A stretch of DNA of 14,094 nucleotides from Euryarchaeota archaeon UBA596 (GTDB lineage Archaea; Thermoplasmatota; Poseidoniia; Poseidoniales; Poseidoniaceae), in NCBI GenBank assembly GCA_002498205.1, contig DAGQ01000130.1, forward strand, positions 1 to 14,094, written 5' to 3'. Made by a program: the position numbers and the translations under genes. The notes below the pieces were generated by a model. It was not told where the DNA came from and did not search any database. It saw only the letters and a program-made list of their open reading frames with translations. Shown one piece after another: positions 5,397 to 11,807 of the stretch; positions within the stretch are counted from its first letter, which is position 1, and every line of letters begins with the position of its first letter.

Positions 5397-6892
5397 GCTC
5401 TAGTGTATCACCTAAACGTGTAAGACATCTAAATGATGAAAAAGTAAATCCAAATGGTGAGTTTATACTATATTGCATGATCTCTGCACGTAGATTAAAA
5501 TGGAACTTTGCATTAAAATATGCTGTGGAAATGGCTAGAAATTTAGACAGGCCTTTACTAGTTGTAGAATCATTGAATATCGATCATAAATGGTCAAGCG
5601 ATAGAATACATAATTTTGTAATTAATGGAATGTTAAACACTCGATCTAATTTTGAAGATACATCTGTAACTTACATTCCTTTTGTAGAAACTAAACGTAA
5701 TCAAGGAAAAGGAATCCTGAAAAAATTAAGTGAATTATCATCCATGGTGGTAATCGATGATTTCCCAACTTACTTCCCAAGAATTGTAGTCAATAACGTT
5801 GCAGCGAAACTATCTGTTAAATCTGTAGCTGTGGATTCAAATGGAATACTACCAATGAATCTAGCTGGAAAAGAATGTGTAACGGCACATTCATTTAGAA
5901 GGTTCATGCATAAAAATGTATTAAATTATATCGAATCTGAGGTTTACGGAGAAAAATTACCCATTATGACTGATTTAAAAAAATTGTCTGAGGAAAACTT
6001 ACAAACAATTGCCAAAAAAGTTGAATGGGAATTTACGCCTCTAGAATGGTTATGGAGAGCAGCTCAAATAGATGATATTGGAATTAGTGCTTTATCTTCT
6101 ATTGAAATTAATCATAGTGTTTTCCCTGTAAGTTCTACAATTGGTGGAAGCAGTAATGCATATATTAGAATGAATAACTTCATTGATAATAAATTAGAAA
6201 AATATTCTGAAAATCGAAATAAACCAAGTGAGAAAGCTACTAGTGGATTATCTCCTTGGCTACATTTCGGCCATATTTCATCTCATGAAATAATTCATCA
6301 AATTTTGACAAAAGAAAACTGGGATCCTGGTTTAATTGATGATTCAAGAATAGGAAGTAGAGCAGGTTGGTGGGGACTCTCAGAATCTTCAGAAGGTTTT
6401 CTAGATCAATTAATAACTTGGAGAGAATTAGGATTTAATTTTGCTAATTTTAGAAGTGATCATACTGATTGGACATCATTGCCAAACTGGGCTCAAGATT
6501 CCCTAATTAAACATTCATTGGATTACAAAGAAGAAACATATTCATTTGAAGAGTTAGAAAATTCAAAAACATCGGATCCAATCTGGAATGCGGCTCAAAA
6601 TCAACTGATTAATGATGGTATAATTCAAAATTATTTGAGAATGTTGTGGGGTAAAAAAATCCTACAATGGGCTCCTGATGCAAAAACAGCAATGGAATGG
6701 ATGATTAAATTAAATGATAAATGGGCCTTGGATGGAAGAGATCCAAATTCTTACACTGGAATCTTTTGGGTTTTAGGGCGACATGATCGAGCATGGTTTG
6801 AGAGACCTATATTTGGAAAAGTTCGTTACATGACATCTAATAGCACCATGAAAAAATACAAATTAGACAAATATTTAGAAATTTATGGTTAA
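5393..6892 (+). CDS. phrB: class II deoxyribodipyrimidine photolyase
   Basis: 499-residue FAD-dependent enzyme that repairs cyclobutane pyrimidine dimers with blue/near-UV light. The N-terminal antenna-type Rossmann domain (about 20-180) has FILYCMISARRLKWNFALKY, matching the class II 'YWMQxxxRxxxNxAL' pattern. The C-terminal FAD-binding helical domain carries LSPWLHFGHIS (286-296), TWRELGFNF (342-350), NYLRMLWGKKILQW (413-426), DGRDPNSYTGIFW (447-459), and HDRAWFERPIFGKVRYM (464-480), all hallmarks of class II rather than class I photolyases or cryptochromes. Class II enzymes are usually about 450-480 residues, so this is slightly long but intact. The start is set by a GGAGGT motif and the overlap with the NUDIX stop. 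RibA, divergent across the shared promoter, feeds flavin synthesis for this cofactor. Confidence 0.95.
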   Translation: MSSSVSPKRVRHLNDEKVNPNGEFILYCMISARRLKWNFALKYAVEMARNLDRPLLVVESLNIDHKWSSDRIHNFVINGMLNTRSNFEDTSVTYIPFVETKRNQGKGILKKLSELSSMVVIDDFPTYFPRIVVNNVAAKLSVKSVAVDSNGILPMNLAGKECVTAHSFRRFMHKNVLNYIESEVYGEKLPIMTDLKKLSEENLQTIAKKVEWEFTPLEWLWRAAQIDDIGISALSSIEINHSVFPVSSTIGGSSNAYIRMNNFIDNKLEKYSENRNKPSEKATSGLSPWLHFGHISSHEIIHQILTKENWDPGLIDDSRIGSRAGWWGLSESSEGFLDQLITWRELGFNFANFRSDHTDWTSLPNWAQDSLIKHSLDYKEETYSFEELENSKTSDPIWNAAQNQLINDGIIQNYLRMLWGKKILQWAPDAKTAMEWMIKLNDKWALDGRDPNSYTGIFWVLGRHDRAWFERPIFGKVRYMTSNSTMKKYKLDKYLEIYG

Positions 6893-6901
6893 TGTGGTGT
6901 C

Positions 6902-8119
6902 ATGAGATTTTTTACATTCGCCAGATTCATGAGACAGATTTTAAGAAAAAAGCCCGCGGATACTGATTGGATACAAAAGCAAGGACTTTTAGCAGTAAAA
7001 TTAGCCCAAATATTCGCATTAAGACCAGACATTATTGGTGATGAAAAATGTCAACAACTACAAATCTTATACCAACATGCTGCGTCAATACCTTCTGAAA
7101 ATTTACATAAAACAATCGAAGAGAAAGCACCGAAGGATTTCAAAGATAATTTTAGTTATATTGATGATCAACCATTAGCGTCTGCATCCGTTGGTCAAGT
7201 TCATAGAGCCACTCTAAAGAATGGAGATGAAGTAGTCATTAAATTTATCAAAAGTTCTAATGCAGAAACATTTGAAAAAGAAGTTAAAAAAATGAAAAGG
7301 TGGTTAAGAATATTACTAATATTCACTCCGAAATTAAGAAAGGTTGGAAATCCAATGGCTCTATTAAACCATGTATCTGATTATACAATTAGAGAATTGA
7401 ATTTAACAAATGAAATCAAAGGTGCTAAGGAATTAATGGAAATTAAAAAAGAAGTTTCTAAAGATTTTTCTATGGAGTTACTAAGATTTCCAAAATATTA
7501 TGAAAAATTATCCAATAAAGATATCTTAGTTTCTGAGTTTGTCACTGGCGAATCTTTAGAAGATGGAATTATGAATAAATCATTGTCTTGGGAGAAGTTA
7601 CTTGAGTTTTTCAGAATTCATGGTGCATTCATTTTTGGAATAGGAGTTTTTCATGGCGATTTACATCCAGGGAATTGTATAATTGATTCTAAAGGAAGAT
7701 TTGTCTTTATAGATAATGGGGCCATATGTTATGCTCCAACTCATGTACACAAAACCTTATTCAAATTCTTTGAACATTTATCAAAACAAGAAATGAATGA
7801 AGCATATCATGCACTTCTAGGTATGACAAATTTTGATGTGAAAGGTAAAAGATTGGAAAAATATATACAAGAAATGACAAAAATTTATGACGGTTTCGAA
7901 ACTAAACCTGTGGGTGAACAAAGTTTAACAAGAATCATGATGAAAACAGTAAAAACTGCTGTAAATGTTGCTAAAGCAGAATTTGGAGAAGAAGCATTTC
8001 CAATAATTAGAGCACTTATGTATCTTGATGGTTTAGTAATTAGAACACATCCAGAAGTTGTTTTAATCAAATCAATGGAACCTTATCTAATCGAATTTAA
8101 GAACAATTTAAATTTTTAA
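6902..8119 (+). CDS. ubiB: ABC1/UbiB-family atypical protein kinase
   Basis: 405-residue UbiB/ADCK/ABC1K kinase-like protein. The family's KxGQ motif appears as KLAQ at 33-36, and LRPDIIGDEKCQQL follows like the usual S-x-R-x-D-x-LP segment. The alanine-rich nucleotide loop is PLASASVGQVHRA (91-103), the binding lysine K114 is in VVIKF, the family's Glu segment is RELNLTNE (164-171), the catalytic loop HGDLHPGN is at 251-258 with D253 and N258, and the metal-binding DFG is DNG at 271-273. Homologues act in ubiquinone synthesis in bacteria and mitochondria, and in plastid prenyl-lipid and carotenoid metabolism in plants. It follows the photolyase by nine bases; GTGGTG before the ATG is too close to be a normal Shine-Dalgarno. 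Substrate unknown; a role in isoprenoid quinone or carotenoid handling is inferred from context. Confidence 0.9.
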   Translation: MRFFTFARFMRQILRKKPADTDWIQKQGLLAVKLAQIFALRPDIIGDEKCQQLQILYQHAASIPSENLHKTIEEKAPKDFKDNFSYIDDQPLASASVGQVHRATLKNGDEVVIKFIKSSNAETFEKEVKKMKRWLRILLIFTPKLRKVGNPMALLNHVSDYTIRELNLTNEIKGAKELMEIKKEVSKDFSMELLRFPKYYEKLSNKDILVSEFVTGESLEDGIMNKSLSWEKLLEFFRIHGAFIFGIGVFHGDLHPGNCIIDSKGRFVFIDNGAICYAPTHVHKTLFKFFEHLSKQEMNEAYHALLGMTNFDVKGKRLEKYIQEMTKIYDGFETKPVGEQSLTRIMMKTVKTAVNVAKAEFGEEAFPIIRALMYLDGLVIRTHPEVVLIKSMEPYLIEFKNNLNF

Positions 8120-8161
8120 AACATACACAAATTTATCAATAAAAAAAAGTACGTGATGCTC
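8120..8161 (+). promoter_or_regulatory. crtI promoter
   Basis: A TATA-like TTTATCAAT at 8132-8140 lies at -30 to -22 from the ATG at 8162, followed by an A8 run. The same TTTATCAAT sequence begins at -30 from ribA. This supports a separate, leaderless crtI transcript and the ATG at 8162 as its start. The ACTGTACAT element of the other promoters is not seen here. Confidence 0.55.
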
Positions 8162-9721
8162 ATGGAGGAATCAATTAGTTCAGATGTGGTAATAGTAGGT
8201 GCTGGCCCAGGAGGACTCGCAGCCTCTCTTTTACTAGCACATTCTGGACTTAATGTCACTGTAATTGAAAAATCTGATGCTGTTGGCGGAAGAACAAGAT
8301 TAATTCAAAAGGATGGTTTTACTTTTGATAGAGGGCCAACTTTTTTTCATTTTCCTGAGGTTTGCGAAGAAATATTTCAAGCAATTGGGCTAGATGCTCA
8401 CAAAGAATTAGGTTTAATGCCATTAGATCCAAGTTATCGACTTGTATTTGGAGAAGGTGGTTCTATTGATGCTACATCAAATTTAGATTTAATGACTGAA
8501 AGAATCAAAGAATTATGCGGTGAAGAAAATGCAAAAGGATTCGAAAAATATGTTTTAGAGAATAGAGAAAAATTAAACAGATCTAGAAATTGTCTTAATA
8601 CTCCTTGGACTGGATTTTCAAACCTAATCAGCAAGAGAGCATTTAGAGTTGCAAAGATTCTAAAACCTTGGAGATCAGTAGCTAGTGATCTTGCTAGAAT
8701 TTTCCCTGATAAGCGTATGCAATTAGCAATGTCTTTTCAGACAAAATACCTAGGAATGAGTCCATTTCATGCTCCAAGCCTATTTACGATTCTAGCATTC
8801 CTAGAATATGAACATGGTATTTTCCACGCAAAAGGCGGACTTGGTTCAATTACTCAAAATATGGCAAGAATTGCTGAAGGATTGGGTGTAAATATCATAT
8901 TAGATTCCACTGTTGATGAAATAATTTTAGATGGGAAAACAGCAATTGGAGTTATAGCCAACAATAAGAAATATCTAGCTAAAAATACTGTAATAAATGC
9001 AGATTTTGCTACCGCAATGACAAAATTAATTCCAAATAATAGAAGGAAAAAATGGAGCGATAAAAAAATCAACAAAAAGTCTTATTCATGTTCAACATTT
9101 ATGCTATATCTTGGAATTGATAAATTATATGATCAACCACATCACCAAATTTACGCTTCCAAAGATTATGAACAAAATCTAAAGGATGTTACAGAACATA
9201 GAATCACTTGGGATGATCCTTCAGTTTATGTTCAGAATGCATGTATTACAGATCCTTCATTAGCACCAAAAGATAATTCAACATTATATGTTTTAGTTCC
9301 AGTTCCAAATACCCTGAAAGATTTAGATTGGGGGACTCATAAACAAAAATTCAGAGACTTGATAATTAAACAAATGGAAAAACTTGGATTTGATGACTTA
9401 GAATCACACATAGTTTCTGAAACAATTGTAACTCCTGAAGACTGGAATAATAGCGATATTTACCGTGGAGCGGTTTTTAATCTGGCACATAGTTTAGATC
9501 AAATGCTTTGGAAAAGACCACAAAATAAATTTGAAAATTTCAATAATTTATATCTTGTTGGAGGTGGAACACATCCAGGAAGTGGATTACCAACCATTCT
9601 GGAAAGTGGAAGAATCACTGGAAAATTAATTTGTGCTAACATGGGATTAAATCCAGATTGGAATGGCGTGAGTAACTGGTTTGAAAATGTCAAAAAGCCT
9701 AAGATTGCGAGAGGGATTTAA
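8162..9721 (+). CDS. crtI: CrtI-type phytoene desaturase
   Basis: 519-residue FAD-dependent carotene desaturase that introduces double bases of conjugation into phytoene on the way to lycopene (family role; the number of desaturation steps cannot be told). The N-terminal dinucleotide-binding fold is VVIVGAGPGGLAASLLL near residues 9-25, followed by VIEKSDAVGGRTRL and the family's DRGPTFFHFPEV segment. The C-terminal signature YLVGGGTHPGSGLPTILESG lies within residues 464-483, matching the CrtI 'LVGAGTHPGAGxP' motif. Start codons GTG 8153, ATG 8156 and ATG 8162 are in frame; ATG 8162 is preferred because a TATA-like element sits at -30. CrtD, CrtO or other CrtI-like desaturases are possible, but phytoene synthase in the same cluster supports phytoene. 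The ABA4-like gene follows without a gap. Confidence 0.93.
   Translation: MEESISSDVVIVGAGPGGLAASLLLAHSGLNVTVIEKSDAVGGRTRLIQKDGFTFDRGPTFFHFPEVCEEIFQAIGLDAHKELGLMPLDPSYRLVFGEGGSIDATSNLDLMTERIKELCGEENAKGFEKYVLENREKLNRSRNCLNTPWTGFSNLISKRAFRVAKILKPWRSVASDLARIFPDKRMQLAMSFQTKYLGMSPFHAPSLFTILAFLEYEHGIFHAKGGLGSITQNMARIAEGLGVNIILDSTVDEIILDGKTAIGVIANNKKYLAKNTVINADFATAMTKLIPNNRRKKWSDKKINKKSYSCSTFMLYLGIDKLYDQPHHQIYASKDYEQNLKDVTEHRITWDDPSVYVQNACITDPSLAPKDNSTLYVLVPVPNTLKDLDWGTHKQKFRDLIIKQMEKLGFDDLESHIVSETIVTPEDWNNSDIYRGAVFNLAHSLDQMLWKRPQNKFENFNNLYLVGGGTHPGSGLPTILESGRITGKLICANMGLNPDWNGVSNWFENVKKPKIARGI
9709..9715 (+). promoter_or_regulatory. Shine-Dalgarno of the ABA4-like gene
   Basis: GAGAGGG lies six bases before the TTG at 9722, in the last codons of crtI. 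It supports TTG as the real start, since the first in-frame ATG would remove the first membrane-segment residues. Confidence 0.6.
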
Positions 9722-10165
9722 TTGGACTTAATCACAATATTATTTTGGGTTTCAAGTATTTGTATTATGCCTCTATGGGTAATGATGATTGCTTTTCCAA
9801 AACATGACCTTACCAAAAAAATCATTGGAAATCCTCTTTGTCTTTCACCAATGCTAATATGTTATTCAATTGCTGTAATACCAAGTATACCCAATATTTT
9901 GATGACATTTTCAACACAAATGCCTACTCCCGAGATTGTAAGTGATTTATTTGATGATAAAAATACTAGACTTTTAGGGTGGTTACATTTTCTAGCATTA
10001 GATACTCTTGGAGGTAGATGGATTTGGTCTAGAATGCAATCTCAATCGAAACCATTAATTCAATCCGCACCAACATTATTTCTTTGCATGATGGTAGCAC
10101 CATTAGGTGTTCTAATCGGATTAATGATTACTTTGGAAAAAGAAAATCAAGTCCATTCAGATTGA
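9722..10165 (+). CDS. ABA4-like (DUF4281) integral membrane protein
   Basis: 147-residue, very hydrophobic protein with about four membrane segments: near residues 2-24, 38-60, 83-95 and 119-138. It fits the ABA4-like/DUF4281 family, named for Arabidopsis ABA DEFICIENT 4, needed for neoxanthin formation. The visible family features are PLWVMMIAFP (16-25) and RLLGWLHFLALDTLGGRWIW (82-101), matching the 'GWxHYLAFDLFVGRWI' signature with conserved His, Asp, Gly and Arg-Trp. APLGVLIGLM follows at 126-135. The start is TTG at 9722, directly after the crtI stop. Its place between crtI and crtB makes carotenoid modification the likely role; the exact reaction is unknown. It lacks the PxE[E/D] motif I associate with CrtYc/CrtYd-type lycopene cyclases. 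It overlaps the convergent crtB by 19 bases. Confidence 0.82.
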   Translation: MDLITILFWVSSICIMPLWVMMIAFPKHDLTKKIIGNPLCLSPMLICYSIAVIPSIPNILMTFSTQMPTPEIVSDLFDDKNTRLLGWLHFLALDTLGGRWIWSRMQSQSKPLIQSAPTLFLCMMVAPLGVLIGLMITLEKENQVHSD

Positions 10166-11169
10166 TTTAGTCTGACGCCAAAAGATGCTAAAGCAAAACT
10201 AATTTTACTTGCAAATCCAAGTCTTAACTTATTGGAGATAATATCTCCTTCTCTTCTTTTAGCTTCTTTAAGAATTGCATCATATACCTCACACATCAAT
10301 CTTGGTGAATGTTGAGAATCATGATTTAACATTGGAATTAATTTCATTGCACTGATTCTAAACTTTTGAGTTTTTTGTAAAAAATCTGAAATAAATTTTT
10401 TCCAGCTCTTTGGATTGATTTTCGGGGCTTGCATCAAATTATTATAATCAATTCCATATGATTCTAATTCAATCAATGGTATGTAGGATCTACCTCTCTT
10501 GTAATCTTCTTCTATGTCCCTCAAGATATTTACCATCTGCAAAAAGATTCCCATGTCTTCAGCATATTTACGTGCATCATCATCATCATAACCATAAATT
10601 TCAATTAAGCATAAACCAACAGAAGAAGCTACTTTACGACAATAAGAATACATTTCTTCAAATGTTTGACAACCAACATGGAATAAATCTTCTTCCATTC
10701 CTAAAATTAATTCTCTTAAATTATCTATATCTATTGAAAATTTGTTTACTGTATCTGCAAGAGCAATGAAAATTGGATCATTTAATGATTTAGGATTAAT
10801 CTCTAAAATATCTAATTTTTCTCTAAACCACAATAATGCTTTTATTCTGGCCATTAATTCAACATTACTATATTCTTTTGATTTACCATATTTTAATTTT
10901 AGTTCCTCAAATTTTAATTTTGATTTAATTTCGAATTTTTTATTTTCTTGGATTTTTGGAAGCCAATCTCCATCTACTATATCATCTACTCTTCTACAAA
11001 ATGCATAAAGTGCATTCACAGAGTTTCTTTTCTCTTTTGGTAATGATTTGAATGAGCGTGCGAAAGAAGTTGATGATCTTCTTACAATATATTCACAGAA
11101 ATTATAAGATTCTTGAATTGAAGGGCGTTTATTTTGTTCGGATAGAAAAACTGAACGTCCCATATGCAT
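10147..11169 (-). CDS. crtB: phytoene synthase
   Basis: 340-residue trans-isoprenyl diphosphate synthase that condenses two geranylgeranyl diphosphates to phytoene, the first committed step to C40 carotenoids. The first Asp-rich motif, CRRVDDIVD (58-66), and the second, NILRDIEEDYKRGRSYIP (214-231), supply the DxxxD metal ligands; YCRKVASSVGLCLIEIYG (176-193) is the squalene/phytoene synthase core signature. The ARSFKSLP segment and the DxxxD pattern favour phytoene over squalene synthase. The frame is open to a TTG at 11217 right after the orn stop, but those residues are not family-like; ATG 11169 or ATG 11163 is a better start, with a TATA-like TTCATAAAC at -30 to -22 from 11163. Unusually, crtB faces crtI and the ABA4-like gene instead of sharing an operon with them. 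Confidence 0.95.
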   Translation of the reverse strand: MHMGRSVFLSEQNKRPSIQESYNFCEYIVRRSSTSFARSFKSLPKEKRNSVNALYAFCRRVDDIVDGDWLPKIQENKKFEIKSKLKFEELKLKYGKSKEYSNVELMARIKALLWFREKLDILEINPKSLNDPIFIALADTVNKFSIDIDNLRELILGMEEDLFHVGCQTFEEMYSYCRKVASSVGLCLIEIYGYDDDDARKYAEDMGIFLQMVNILRDIEEDYKRGRSYIPLIELESYGIDYNNLMQAPKINPKSWKKFISDFLQKTQKFRISAMKLIPMLNHDSQHSPRLMCEVYDAILKEAKRREGDIISNKLRLGFASKISFALASFGVRLNQSEWT

Positions 11170-11221
11170 CTTGAATATGTTACAGTTTATGAACGATGGT
11201 ATACAAGAAAAAAACAATTTT
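11170..11221 (-). promoter_or_regulatory. crtB promoter with ACTGTAACAT element
   Basis: Between the orn stop and crtB, the minus strand holds TTCATAAAC (plus 11185-11193) as a TATA-like element and, overlapping it, TAAACTGTAACAT. ACTGTAACAT (plus 11177-11186) differs by one inserted base from the ACTGTACAT pair in the ribA/photolyase promoter region; TGTTACA remains an imperfect palindrome. A further TTGTATACC (plus 11199-11207) lies upstream. The shared motif suggests co-regulation (inference). Confidence 0.5.
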
Positions 11222-11761
11222 TTATCGAAAGAAATTTTCTCTATATAATTCTAATTCTTCAATACTGCCTTTAATATCATCTAATGCACGATGGCCACTA
11301 TTTTTACGATACTTTTTACCTTTAGGATACCACCTTCTGGTTAGTTCTTTTATCGATGTAACATCAATGGAACGATAATGTAAAAATCTTTCAAGTTCTT
11401 GCATATGGAAAAAGAGAAATAATCTATCCGTCCCAATGGTATTACCACATAATAGTGCAGTATTTGGTTCACAATATTTCGCTAAGAAATCACAAGTCAT
11501 TCGTTCTGCTTTTTCAACATCAATTGATGATTTTCTAACTTTTTCTATTAATCCGTTTTCTGTATGATGAGATACGTTCCATTCATCCATTTTATCTAAT
11601 TCTTCTTCAGGTTGATTAATTACAATATTAGGACCCTCTGCAATTATTGATAATTCTGAATCAGTAATAATTGTTGCAATTTCAATAATCTTATTTTCAT
11701 GAGGGTCTAAGCCAGTCATCTCTAAATCAATCCAAACTAGCAAATCATCTCTCAACGACAT
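11222..11761 (-). CDS. orn: oligoribonuclease (DEDDh 3'-5' exoribonuclease)
   Basis: About 179-residue exonuclease that degrades short RNA oligomers (nanoRNA, and pGpG in bacteria) to mononucleotides. Motif ExoI is LVWIDLEMTGLDP with Asp and Glu near residues 12-14, ExoII is LCGNTIGTDRLFLFFHMQELE, and ExoIII is HRALDDI, with YRSIDVTSIKEL in between: the full Orn pattern at the usual length. The longer frame begins with GTG at 11767, but ATG at 11761 is more natural. Orn is characteristic of several bacterial groups and eukaryotes and is not a usual archaeal gene, so transfer from bacteria is likely. It follows the protease gene on the same strand after a 40-base gap that contains an inverted repeat, and is followed by crtB. 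Confidence 0.93.
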   Translation of the reverse strand: MSLRDDLLVWIDLEMTGLDPHENKIIEIATIITDSELSIIAEGPNIVINQPEEELDKMDEWNVSHHTENGLIEKVRKSSIDVEKAERMTCDFLAKYCEPNTALLCGNTIGTDRLFLFFHMQELERFLHYRSIDVTSIKELTRRWYPKGKKYRKNSGHRALDDIKGSIEELELYRENFFR

Positions 11762-11786
11762 CAGCACTGCTGATTGAAGATGGTTT

Positions 11787-11807
11787 GATTAGTTGTCGGT
11801 ACTAATC
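11787..11807. repeat. inverted repeat between the protease stop and orn
   Basis: GATTAGT (11787-11793) and ACTAATC (11801-11807) form perfect 7-base arms around TGTCGGT. One arm contains the stop codon of the minus-strand protease gene; the other overlaps a weak TATA-like CTAATCAA about 25-30 bases before orn. No T-run follows on the minus strand, so an operator for orn is as likely as a terminator or 3' hairpin. Confidence 0.45.

Noticed and set aside
7744..7749. A third TGTACA inside the ubiB-family gene
   Set aside because: It lies in coding sequence, lacks the ACTGTACAT context and is expected by chance; not counted as an operator.
10458..11008. Plus-strand frames opposite crtB
   Set aside because: They are antisense to a complete phytoene synthase and rich in residues that mirror its codons.
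11170..11217. TTG-initiated N-terminal extension of crtB directly after orn
   Set aside because: The added residues are not family-like and the stretch contains the apparent crtB promoter elements.
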